A DNA stretch of 64,000 nt from Atherix ibis (taxonomy: Eukaryota; Arthropoda; Insecta; Diptera; Athericidae), in NCBI GenBank assembly GCA_958298945.1, contig OY282607.1, forward strand, positions 31,566,500 through 31,630,499, given 5' to 3'. Shown one piece after another: positions 24,390 to 35,100 of the stretch. The notes under the pieces are model-generated. The model saw only the letters and a program-made list of their open reading frames with translations, did not search any database and was not told the DNA's origin. The position numbers were made by a program, and so were the translations under genes. The first letter of the stretch is position 1. Each line of letters starts with the position of its first letter.

Positions 24390-24765
24390 AAAATTTTATA
24401 GCTCCAAATTTAAAAAGTTTTTTTTGTTTGGGAAAATTGTTTAAAAAAATGTTTGTAGCTCCAAATTTTTACATTTTTTTTTTGGGAAATTGTTTAAAAA
24501 AATGTTTGTAGCTCCAAATTTTTACATTTTTTTTTTGGGAAAATTGTTTAAAACCATTTTTATAGCTCCAAATTTTTAAATTTTTATAGCTCCAAATTTT
24601 AAAATTTTGTTTTTGGAAAATTGTTAAAAAAAATTTTTATAACTCGAAAAGTGCGTTTTTACTTTTTTGTTTTTTGGAAAATTGTTAAAAAAAAAAAAAT
24701 TTTGTTTTTGGAAAATTGTTAAAAAAAATTTTTATATGAAAAGTGCGTTTTTATTTCCAATCCTA
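24390..24765 (+). repeat. tandem repeat, unit about 60-70 bp
   Basis: Several copies of TAGCTCCAAATTTTTACA followed by a T run, GGGAAAATTGTTTAAAA and a short spacer. The last copies are shorter and more diverged, with AAAAGTGCGTTTTTA occurring twice. Confidence 0.8.
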
Positions 24766-27688
24766 AGCTTAGTAAATTTTTTTTTAATAATAAAAAACAA
24801 TAAAAATAAATAAATCAAAATTAGATAATGACCAAAAGTTTCTTCTTCTGTGTGAATCAGAAAATATTTTCCTACCAAAGATATGTGCTGAAAAGATTTT
24901 ATAGCATCTTTTTCTTTTCCAATAATCTACTCCAATTTTTATGGTCATCGATATACAATACAAAAAAAATATTTTCGTTTGTATAAATAATTTAAATAAA
25001 TTACATAAAAAAGTCTAAGATTTTCTTATTTTTAATTATGGAAGAAGAAAAAATATATTTATTTTGAAAGAATTTAGTTTTTCTTTAAAAAAATATATGA
25101 TAAATTTAAATCCTTAAAATAAGGAGTGACAATATACTAGTAGAGTATAAGAATTTCAGCTAGACAACATGGCTAGGATCGATATTGTAGCTTTATGAGG
25201 TAGTCAATATAGGATACGACTACTCCTTACGAGAATGCATGTAATTCCATACATCATTGCGTCTCTAGCAGATATGATATGTCAACCACATGCCTTATAT
25301 AAAATATTCTTACGTCGTATCTTGACATTATGTTGATGTCCTCCTTAATAGCAGTTAACTAACTCAACTGTAATCGTCCTTTGAATTTGTTTAGGTCCTT
25401 ATAAAGATCACATCTGTTCGTTAGGGTAAGTATATATTTTTTTGCATGTATTCAAACATGCACACATCCACACGCATATGCGCTTACTTTCCTCTTCTAA
25501 TGATTATGACTCGCCTATTTTTGTTTTATTAATTTTCCGATTATTTACGCATATACAATATGTAATCCTGCGTGTGTACAATTTTATTTAATTCTCAGTA
25601 GAAGAATTTTCGAATCACTTTCAATCATGTTCCGAGTTGGGGCGCATATGCCTTAATGAGTATGACGACGACTACATTCATATTCGCCATTAGAGTTATT
25701 ACATCAGTTGCGTTAGGGACTTGTGCTTTTGCTGATAGGAAAAAAAACACCCATCACACAATACTCCTCCCTTTGTTTGTATTCCTTTTAGCCCAATAGC
25801 ACCCCGTTCTGGGTAATCCAAATCAAAAACGGAACTTATATTGCCCATTCACCCACCCAGTCCAGAACGTCTCATTTGTCTTAATTTGGACTCGACATGA
25901 AACAATCCCTACTACCATGTGAATAATGCCATTGCCATATACACTAAACTACAGGTAGTAAAGTCCATGTAAGTCTTCTAAATAAAGCCTTACGTTAATA
26001 GTATGACAGTATACTGAAGGCTTACAGATTTTAGCTAGTTTAACCCTGGGTCATTGGGGACCAAATGGACTCTTTGTGCTGTCGAGAGAAAAAATATTCT
26101 TTTTTTATTTCACTTTATTCACAAACTAACTTTTTTATATAATAAAATCACCATACCATCATTACCCTATACTACTTGATGAGCATTTTTGGACAAGTCA
26201 CACGGGCCTAATACCCTACCGCTGGGCAAAGGTGTAATATGCGTTTTGGGTAGGCATGTATCCAACTCCCTGCTGTAGTAGCAGTCACAAAAAAAAATTT
26301 ATTTGCAAATAAACTAGTCCATAGAGTATTCAACAATAGCCATCGGTGTACTGGTTCTGGAAGTATTTCATTATTTCCTCTTATTTCCGTTTTCCGCCTA
26401 TTCAAATCACCCTCACACTAAGTCTCTCTCACTCTTCTCCAACTATTCTTATTCATGTAAGTGAGCCATATACGAAAAATAGAAACAAAATAATCTTAGA
26501 CTCTTGTTTAGATACGTTCCCTTTTTTCCTATTTAGTTTTTTTCTTTTGTTTATTTTCACTCATAACCCCACAAAACACCCTAGTTTTTATATTATTAAG
26601 TCACAATTTGAACGTGTTTATATATAATCGCCTTGGTAGCTTTTCCACTCATTAAGATTCCATGAAATATTAGAAACTCTTCAAGTTGCCAGTCTTCTGT
26701 TTTCAACCCCTGTGTACAATTTTAATGAAAATTTGCTTGTTGGATTGACTAAGCACTTATTTACCCCCCCCCCCCCCCCTCCTACCCACTCTTTTCCTAC
26801 ACTACTGTCTCTCTCATTCTCTGTCAATTTGCATAACATTCACATTTTCATGGTTGGAAACTTTAGAAAAAGAAATAAAAAATGTCTACCTGACCCATAC
26901 CATGACAACAATGAGAGAGGAGGATTAGTGACTTTTCTTTTCAATGTCAAAGTTGACATTTTTCGTACAAAAAAAAAAACTTTTTCTCTTTTAATATAAA
27001 AACAAAATGTTAAAAATTTCCTTTTTCGAAAATGTTATCTTAACAATAAGCAAAGTTTTTCCTGATTTTTTTCGCTCTCTCTCTCTCTCTATTGATTAAG
27101 ACGATTTTTTTGTTGTTTTTGTTTTGTTTTTTTTTAAATCTGAAATATTAAAAAATAAATACGAACAAGAATAAAAGGTGCAAGGTGTGGTGGACTGGCA
27201 TTATTGAGAGCGATCTGGCAATACCGTAACAGTTAGATTTTGTGCGTAAGATTTATGTTATTTCTTTTTTATTAATTTAATTTTTTTTAATCAAAAAAAC
27301 ATACTTTTTATGTAAGGTCTTTTTTTTAGTCTCTACCAAATTTAATAAAAACTTTTAATGAAATCTGAGAATTTTTTTTTAAGGATTTTATGGGGAATAT
27401 TATTTAAAAAAATGACAAAAATAGGTAATTATGAAATATTATAATAAAAATGAGAATTTTGTCCAAAAATGTAGCAGTTAAGGATCTTAGGATTAAGGAT
27501 CCTAAAAATTCGAATAAAATATATTTAATATTCTTTGTTGCGACAATATCAACTAGGATTGTTACTAATTATGCCTTTGCTAAATACCCTTTAACCCCGT
27601 GGCGGTTATAATTTAAAAATTTATTACTAAAATTACTTAAAATATTTTTAAAAAATAAACTGGTTTTTTTTCAAGATCCGTTTACAAT
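24766..27688. other. spacer with simple-sequence tracts
   Basis: No gene recognised. It contains a run of 16 C at 26764-26779 and a short CT microsatellite near 27073-27090. 25140-26340 is the least simple part and might hold host non-coding sequence. Open frames there (for example 26346-26627) have a low-complexity, T-rich look. Confidence 0.5.
26764..26779 (+). repeat. poly-C tract
   Basis: A run of 16 cytosines sits in an otherwise AT-rich region. Its length may be unreliable because homopolymers are easily misread. Confidence 0.85.
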
Positions 27689-27690
27689 TA

Positions 27691-28909
27691 TGAGGTCTGT
27701 TCAAAAAGTATCGCGAATTTTGTGTTTTTTTTGAAAAATTATTTATTTATTCATGAATATGTATTTTGTCCTCTTTAAAGTAATCCCTAAATAAAGCCGT
27801 AAGGCTTTATTTAGGGATTACTTTAAAGTTTTTTCCAATCCTCAAAGCACTTCAAAAAATCATTTTTCGTGATCTTGTTCAGCACCCCCTTCGATGCCGT
27901 CTTTATCTCCTCAATCGTAGCGTAGCGTCGTCCTTTCACTTTCGTGAACAAGAAAAAGTCACAGGGGGCCAGATCTGGGGAATATGGTGGCTGCGGGATT
28001 ATTAGTGTATTATTTTTGGCCAAAAATTTGCGCATAAGCAACGATGCGTGAGCAGGGGCGTTATCATGGTGCAAAAGCCAATTTTTGTTCATCCACAAAT
28101 CCGGGCATGTCTGGCGGATCGCTTGGCGCAACTTGCGCATAACTTGCAGGTAATATTCCTTATTGACCGTTCTACCCTGTGGCAAGAACTCATGATGCGC
28201 CACTGTAAGCATAACCTTCACATTCGACCGAACTTGGCGCTTTTTTCGGTCTTGGATCGTGCGGAAGCTTCCATTGGGATGATTGAGCTTTGGTTTCCAC
28301 GTCAAAACCATAAATCCATGATTCGTCACCAGTTATGACCCTTTGGAGCAAATTTGGGTCGTCGCGGACAGAGTCCAACAGCTCCTTAGCAATGTTAATG
28401 CGATGCTGTTTTTGGTCGAAATTGATCAATTTTGGTACGAATTTCGCAGCGACCCGTCTCACGACCAAAGCATTGGTAAAAATCGAATGTCACGAGCCAA
28501 TCGATATGTTTAAGCAACGTCTCTAGCGGTAATTCGACGATTGGCCAATACCATTTTCTTCACTTCATCAATGTTTTCGTCTGTTATGGACTTGCTCGGG
28601 CGTCCGGTACGCTTTCCGTCGTTCACATCTTCTCGGCCCTCTGAGAACATTTTGTACCACCGATAAACGTTGCTTCGGTCTAAGGTAGTTTCACCATATT
28701 CCACAGTCAACATTCGGAATGTTATTTTTCACACAAAATTTGATACAAATTCTTTGATCCATTTTTTGGAATGGGCAAAAATCGAAGACGAGCCAAAACA
28801 TGTGCAAGTGAGAGACATGAGTACCAACATAACGCCATAAAAAATCGAAATTCGAAAATACGTAACCCGCGGAAATTCTAAATTCGCGATACTTTTTGAA
28901 CAGACCTCG
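27691..28909 (-). mobile_element. mariner family A, full-length copy with ITRs and TA duplication
   Basis: The element is 1,219 bp. Both ends carry GAGGTCTGTTCAAAAAGTAT followed by CGCGAATTT as inverted repeats, and TA flanks it at 27689-27690 and 28910-28911. This copy defines the ends of family A and lets the fragments at 1, 37257, 39581 and 55235 be recognised. Confidence 0.92.
27823..28762 (-). pseudogene. mariner family A transposase pseudogene
   Basis: The start ATG is at 28762 (MDQRICIKFCVKN). A small deletion then shifts the frame, and reading continues from 28713 with MLTVEYGETT and WYKMFSEGREDV. A deletion of about 7 bp after ITARDVA, judged against the copy at 37257, causes a second shift. 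The next frame holds the first catalytic motif, VITGDESWIYGFD, and a third shift follows PRPKKA. The last frame holds LLHHDNAPAH and SPDLAPCDFFLF, exactly 34 residues apart between the second and third aspartates (DD34D). It ends at LKCFEDWKKL, short of the usual YFEGD end. All three aspartates remain but three frameshifts kill the gene. Confidence 0.9.
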
Positions 28910-28911
28910 TA

Positions 28912-30547
28912 TACTTATGACTATTTATTAGTAATCCTGAATTGAATGTTTAATGGGGGGTGATTGGTTGGTAATTTGCAAAGAGTTGCAGCTTTTCTAA
29001 AGGGACTTCTAGGCGATCTTTAAAAATGTGAGGTTATTATATGGCTTCTAATAATAGTTGGGTAGAAATGTAAATCCTTAGTTCGCATAAGAATTTGTTT
29101 TCCTTGGAATTCAAGAACTTATAAATTGGTGACATGCAAAAAGATTATGCCAATTTCGCCATTTTATTTATTAATTTTTTTTCAGTTATTTTTTTATAAT
29201 ATTTGCACTGAAATGTATAGAAATTCTTAGCACCACATCAGGACTAAGGATAATAGCTTTTGAATTATTTTTTTTGATTATGATTCTCTGATTTTTCTAT
29301 CGCATAGTTTCTTAAGCTCATAGATACAAAATGTAGAGGTTTTCTCATTTTTTTCTCAACTAAATTGAATACAAAAAAATTATTTTCTTATAAACTTTTC
29401 AAGGATAAATTTTGTTTTATGATTTTTTTTTCTCAATATTTTCTTATATAGCATTTGGTAAATCCCTCTTGTATAATAAAGAATAAAAAACTTCCTTTAA
29501 TGTATTTATAATTCGTATGGGTCTGATTTATAAGCTACTACTAGTTTAGATAAAGTAATCCAACCGGAAATTTAAATAAGGACACAAAAGCATATAATAA
29601 TTTATGTAAATCTAATAATATAAATAAATATACTTTCTAGTCATATAATATTTATAAATAAAACTTCTGGTTTTTTTTTGTATTAAAAATAAAATTTTAT
29701 TGTAATTTTTTTTTGTTTTTTTTTTTGAATATATTAACCAAAAATAGAAAAGGACATTATGGCATTTTTCCTTTCGAACAAATTAAAATTGGATGAAATG
29801 CTTTAGAAATCGATTTTTTACCAAATTATGGTCCTCCTGAGCTCAAATAAAAAATTTACTAGAAAATAAAAATAGACAAAAACAGGATATAATAATATAG
29901 AAAACTCAATCGAATCCTTAGGGACGTATAATAAGAGAATAGCAAAATTTTATTTACATTATATTTTTGTTGGGATAAAATATTTATTGTTTTTAATATT
30001 TACAATAGAAATTTAAGTTTTTTAGTATTTAAATTGTTATAAAAAATTTGGTCATCTTAGATCTACAAATATTTTTCTTATTGTACTAAAAAAAAATTAG
30101 TTTACAGAAAATATTTTGCTATTAAAAAATTTTAATACAAGATTGATAGTACAACTAACAATTTATTAAAAAAAAAAAAAAAGTTTATCTAGTTTTCGAA
30201 AGTAAAAATTAATAAAATACAATTTAAATTTCTACATAATTTCTTAATTTATTATGTTACTTAGACTTTGCCATTATTTAAAAAGTATAATATTATTCAA
30301 ATAATTTTCACGACAATCCTTTTGACGTAATTTTTTAATAATTCTTCGCATATTTCGGGTAGTAATAATTCTTCGCATATTCTGTAATTACTCAATAATT
30401 TATCGAAAATGTTCTAAAGTTTAAAAATTATTTACGTAAATAAAAATTTTTGCATAACCTTACATAAAAAAAAAATTTTCTACAAATTTTTTGATGATTT
30501 TATAAGATGAAAAAAAATTTTATTTATTTTAGTGATACTCTTAGACG
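28912..30547. other. AT-rich spacer
   Basis: No gene or element recognised. Long A and T runs dominate. Confidence 0.6.
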
Positions 30548-30604
30548 CAGATATTTCCAGTGTTGCTTGATTTAGGGACAATCAAGCAACACTGGGCATA
30601 TCTG
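30548..30604. repeat. inverted repeat, 24-bp arms
   Basis: The left arm (30548-30571) ends CCAGTGTTGCTTGAT and the right arm (30581-30604) begins ATCAAGCAACACTGG. The inner 15 bp pair perfectly around a 9-base loop, and 7 further pairs follow after a 2-base mismatch. It is not part of an element I recognise. Confidence 0.85.
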
Positions 30605-30879
30605 ACCTGACATTAATACACATGGACAAGAGAAATAATCATCGTAGGATATTAACTCTACATAACCCTTCACTTTAATCATTAGTATTATCTAAATTTA
30701 TTATAGAATGAATATTTTTATTAATAAAAAAATAAGATCACTTACACGATGGTTGTTCGAAAAGATCTTGGCCTAACAATTAAATACGCTGATTATACTG
30801 TTGAGGAATCAAATTCCTCTAAAAACACGAAAAATTGAGTGGAATCAAATTCCTCTAAAAACACAGAATTATTCTGTTT
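30605..30879. other. spacer with a two-copy repeat
   Basis: GAATCAAATTCCTCTAAAAA occurs twice in tandem (about 30805 and 30841) just beside the R1-like tail. It may be a target-site or array effect of that insertion. Confidence 0.5.
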
Positions 30880-31695
30880 GTTAACGTGGCATTACCAATC
30901 GTTAGACATAATACCACCGCTCGCCAACGACCATAGGGATTGCGTTACGCTCAATTAGCGCACTGCCATTACTGGCTCTTTATAGTGAGTAACCAGTTAC
31001 AAGCTGACTACTCCAACTGTTTGTGGCGAGGACTATCTAAACCTCTACTGTCATAAGCAGTGACAGCGCCCGAGATAATCACCAGCGATCCGCAGACCTA
31101 CCTGCGATATGGGTATTAATCTAAGGCGTCTCACCATTAACGGGTACAGTGTATCCCTGTATTAATCTAGGCACCGCTAAGCCAGCTCAGGTACGCGGGT
31201 TCGCCAAGACCCGAAAGTACAACCGGAATCGACCTTGGTCTTTCAGCCGGTTGTGGTTGTGCCCACCTTGCGCTTCACTCGCATACACATTTACTACCCA
31301 ATCGTATTCTTCTCTCAAATAGTGCCACGGCAAATTCAGCCAAACATTCCCTCCTCTCAGGTGTACTAAGTGCACCACTCAAATCCACTCGAGATCCTCA
31401 TATAAATCACACTCCACGAGGAGCGTTTATACTGCCATGCCCGGTGTTCAAATAACCTAGAAACTGCCCACATTCAAACTTGTTTGCCGAAGCAAACCTG
31501 ACACATAAGATGAACCTCTGGGTCCATCTCCCATTCTCACTCTCATCCCAACGCTGTTGCCAAATCTCATACATTTTCTTTAGGCCTAAAGCTCACCGTT
31601 GACGGTCTCTAAGCTCCTGAATTTCCTCATTAAGAAAAGGGCAGCCATCCGTCAATACAAAGCCATGCCGCATCCGATAGAGAATGCCTCCAAAA
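30880..31695 (-). mobile_element. R1-like non-LTR retrotransposon, 3' end
   Basis: On the minus strand, frames read YRMRHGF, PFLNEEIQEL, QQRWDESENGRWTQ (31560-31519) and FLGYLNTGHGSIN. This is the C-terminal signature of R1-type LINEs (WQxxWdxxxxGRWT, then QFLTGHGxFN). A 3' untranslated region of over 400 bp follows, ending near GGTGGTATTATGTCTAAC (30929-30912). Parts of it match 14455-14695, so this is the same family as the 13.4 kb copy. A 63-codon frame (31378-31187) lies within the presumed untranslated or frame-shifted part. Confidence 0.75.
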
Positions 31696-32689
31696 ACCCA
31701 GTAATGTCTTCCTGTCTCTAAAACGAAATTGACAAACTTTTCATAAATGATAAAAAATAAAAAAGTTTTTCACTCCTTTTGATCTAGCCAAAAAATGTAA
31801 GGCTCAAAACTCCTTCTGATCTAGTCAATCAAAAATTTCAATTGAAATTAAATAGCCCCAAAATCATTTTTCAATTGAAATTTTAATTTAAAAAAATTAT
31901 TTTTACTAAAATTTTCCAGTTAATAATTCTGGAATGGTTATGGCATTTTGTAAATTTCCAAAAATAGTTTTGCACCCTTTCAGCTAATTTAAATACAAAA
32001 CTAAAAAAAATAAACTAATAAGTTTTGTTTTATGTAAATATTATGTCTGGAAAATTAATTTAATTCACATTACCATGATTAGAATGATTCCTTAAAATAT
32101 AGTACATATGAAAAAGGACATAAAATTGGCACATGCATGCTTTACATGAGGTCTTTTCTTTGTCTTACCTGTGAAAATACACTTTCAAGTTTATTCGAAG
32201 CTTAACTAAATAGAGTGGAATTTTGTTCTTCTTCGTGATATGACATTGTCTTACCTGTGTCACTCGAAAGTTTGTTTTTGGTACAAAATATTTTTCATCT
32301 CATAACATCTAAAAGCTTTCGTGTTCAACCTCCCCCGAGACGATAGTTAGAAATGTTCGAAGTGGATAGCCTTCACATTTTCTACTTAATTTAAGTTATG
32401 CACATTTTTGGCATTTATATCCTGTTTTCAACAAACGATCATTCGAACATTTATTCGCTTTCAGAAAATCCTATAAAATTTTAATAGTACGAATATGACT
32501 TCTTTTTATGAATACTTTCAAATTGGAATTTTAGTAGTTTTTTTTTTTAAATTTAGAAAATTTCGTTTAAAGAAAACATTTTAAAAATATTTCTAATAAT
32601 TTTCAAGGATTATTTCTCAAAATCTAAAATTTTATATAAAAAAATACCAAATTTTTTAAATAATAAACAAAAGGACATATAATTTTGGG
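31696..32689. other. AT-rich spacer
   Basis: No gene recognised. Short repeated words include CTCCTTYTGATCTAG, twice near 31780-31825. Confidence 0.5.
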
Positions 32690-32918
32690 TAAAAAATAAT
32701 TTCACAAAGGAAATGTGGAAAGTTTTATGATATATTTAAAAAAATTTTTTTATTAAAAAAAAAGCAACTTATAAATAATTATTTAAATATTTGAAAAAGC
32801 AACTATTCCGCTGAGAATATTGAACGATTTTGTAATATTCATAGACTAATCCTAAAGTCTACGAGTAGCAACTACTTTGAATTCAGATTTTGGTTGATTT
32901 TTAATTTATTTTAGTATC
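32690..32918 (+). repeat. left member of diverged direct repeat around Mos1-like copy 2
   Basis: This segment matches 34155-34345 in order: AATGTGGAAARTTTTATGAT, then ATTATTTAAATAT, then CAACTACTTTGAATTCAGAT, then TTTTAGTATC. The mariner breaks off exactly at the end of this repeat. Confidence 0.7.
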
Positions 32919-34133
32919 ATAGAAAACAAAAACAAATTTATTTAAAGTACTTGCCCTCGCTAGATACACATTTTTCCCATCTCTCGGGTAATTTGTGGAT
33001 ACCACGCCAAAAAAATTCCTTCTCTTTCGAGGCAAACCACTCATCAAGCCATTTCCGGACGTCTTTGTAAGAATCGAAGTGCTGCTCAGCGGGCGCGTGT
33101 CCTATCGACGAAAACCGGTGATAGTTGGAGGGGACCAGGTCTGAGGAATAAGCGGGGAGGGGTAGCACCTCCCAGTTGAGTGTCTCCAAGTAGTTTCGGA
33201 ACATTTTTGACGTTTGCGATAGTGCGTTGTCGTGGAGGAAAATCAGCTTGTCATGTCTTTCTTGATAATCCGTTCTTTTTTCACGCAGAGCACGGTGTAA
33301 TTTGATCAGTTGTTGGTGGTAGCGCTGGGCATTGACAGTTTCACCAGGTTTCAATATCTCATAGTAGACGATACCCTGCTGATCCCACCAAACGCAGAGC
33401 ATCGTGTTCCGTCCGAAGCGATTTGGTGTTGGGGAAGATGTTGATGGTTGGCCGAGATCAACCCACGATTTCTTGCGTTTAGGATTCTCGAAATATATCC
33501 ACTTTTCATTGCCTGTCACAATCCGATACAGGAACGACTTTCTTTTTTCTCTGGCGAGCAAGATTTCGCATGTGTTTTGGCGTCGCTCCATCTGCCTATC
33601 GTTCAATTCATGCGGCACCCATTTTCCGATCTTTTCAATCTTTCCCATGACACGCAGATGCATGGAAATGGCTGGTTGAGTAACACCCATTTGCTCCGTG
33701 AGCATTTTTTGCAATTGAGTATCGTCTTCATCCAAAAGAATCTGCAATTGATGGTCCTCAACCTTCCTAGGCCGATTTTCACGCTTCTTCTCCCACGAGT
33801 CGAAATTTCCGTCTTGAGCCGACAAAACCAATTTCGGCACGTTATTTCCGATAAAGCACTGTCACCATAGGCCTCCATAGGCATTCGATGCGATTCGGCA
33901 ACCGATTTCTTCAAATTGAAGCAGAAACGTAGAGCTTCCTGCATATGCTCTTTTTCTGCCACAAAACTAGACATGATTACCAAAGGAAAAATGTGTGTTT
34001 TTGTACGGAATTGCTGACAATGTGTACTGATTAATGTTGACAGATGTCAAAAAAGTATGGCGTGCTCATGGTAGCTAATACGCTCACTCACCCCAATTAT
34101 GACCAAACAGCGGATTTAAGCTTATACACCTGG
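32919..34133 (-). mobile_element. Mos1-like mariner, copy 2, 3' ITR missing
   Basis: The 5' end (34133 inward) has the family ITR, containing TATAAGCTTAAATCCGCTGT, with TA at 34134-34135. Downstream of the gene, similarity to copy 1 continues through the TTTTCTATGA word and then stops at the direct repeat, so the 3' ITR is missing. Confidence 0.88.
32944..33974 (-). pseudogene. Mos1-like transposase, copy 2, nearly full-length
   Basis: The start ATG is at 33974 (MSSFVAEKEHM). One single-base deletion near 33826, after CRNWF, shifts the frame. From about 33820 the rest stays open to the end at 32944 (SSEGKYFK), about 300 codons, against roughly 345 for the whole family protein. The glutamine after LGVT is intact here, unlike in copies 1 and 3. 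Two of three catalytic aspartates are changed: GDEKW reads GNEKW, and PSDYH reads PSNYH. The middle motif FLHDNA is kept, with 34 residues to the third position. Both changes are CG to CA. Confidence 0.92.
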
Positions 34134-34154
34134 TATTTTAGGATGTACTATATT

Positions 34155-34345
34155 GAAACAATTTTGGAGAAAAAATAATTTCACGAAGATAATGTGGAAA
34201 ATTTTATGATATTTTAAATTTTTTTTGTGTTTATTGTCAGTTAAAAAAATATATAACATATTAATTATTATTTAAATATGAGGAAAATCAACTACTTTGA
34301 ATTCAGATTTTCATTTTATTTTTAATTTTTTTTAGTATCTAAATT
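34155..34345 (+). repeat. right member of diverged direct repeat around Mos1-like copy 2
   Basis: This is the partner of 32690-32918. It extends to TTTTAGTATCTAAATT. Confidence 0.7.
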
Positions 34346-34564
34346 ATGCTATTATGTAAAAGAGTATAAAAATATTTGAATAATTGCTACAAGCCTTTTT
34401 TCAAAAGTCGGTCCTTTGAAGATAATTTTTTGAGATTGTTTTTAGGTAATTATGGGCAAATTACAGCAATTTTACTCAAAAGATATTAATTTTTACACAC
34501 TTCCGAGTCTAACAATTGTATGCGTAAATACGATTTTTTATATAGTTTTATAAAAAAAAAAATG

Positions 34565-34630
34565 GTCCAATGGCGTCAAATCACATTTATTGACGTAGCC
34601 ACCGAACGAGAAATGATGTCCATCTGACCA
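34565..34630 (-). pseudogene. GYVNKQN-type transposase scrap
   Basis: The minus strand reads SDGHHFSFGGYVNKCDLTPLD. This joins the first catalytic block (SDEAHFxLGGYVNKQN) directly to the last one (SCDLTPLDYFLW) of the transposase family seen at 41813-42730. An internal deletion is the simplest explanation. The stretch is very short. Confidence 0.5.
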
Positions 34631-34639
34631 TAATTGTCT

Positions 34640-34935
34640 TGCCAGTCCTTATTCTTCGGAAACTAGGATTGTCAGCAAAAACCACTACGAACTCTTGTCC
34701 GCGTTCGAAGAATTTTTGACCCCCTACACAGGATGGACGATTCCGGGCCCTTTTTACCAAGAAGATCCTGAAGCGTTATTGTGATCATCAGGTTGTAGAT
34801 AAAATCAAGCTCAATAGGCTGGAGTAGGCTGGACACTTAATCCTAATGAAAAAGGAAGATCGGGCCCTGAAAGTCTACGGTGGCTCCATTTATGATTCCA
34901 GAAGACGAGGTAGGGAAACTGTCTCTCCTCTTTCA
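34640..34935 (+). pseudogene. RTE-like retrotransposon C-terminal remnant, copy 2
   Basis: Frames read KILKRYCDHQVVDKIKLNRL, then AGHLILMKKED and YGGSIYDSRRRG. They align in order with the remnant at 43880-44010 and with the usual RTE-like ending (NRLRWxGHVxRM, then GRPRLRW). Confidence 0.65.
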
Positions 34936-35049
34936 TTTTCAAACGTTTTCAACAACTTCAGTTAAAAATGCATATCAGAAAGTCACTTTTCGCTAATAAA
35001 ATATCTTTTTCATAGTTGCTTATAGGTTTTTGTAAATTCTTTAATGGAA

Positions 35050-35100
35050 ATTAAGCTGATTAACGTATCCACCGACCGAGAAATGAAGCCCATTGTTGAA
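35050..35100 (-). pseudogene. GYVNKQN-type transposase scrap, second copy
   Basis: The minus strand reads GLHFSVGGYVNQLNF, similar to the AHFxLGGYVNKQN block. DNA similarity to 34590-34625 is obvious (CCGAACGAGAAATGA against CCGACCGAGAAATGA). Confidence 0.45.
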
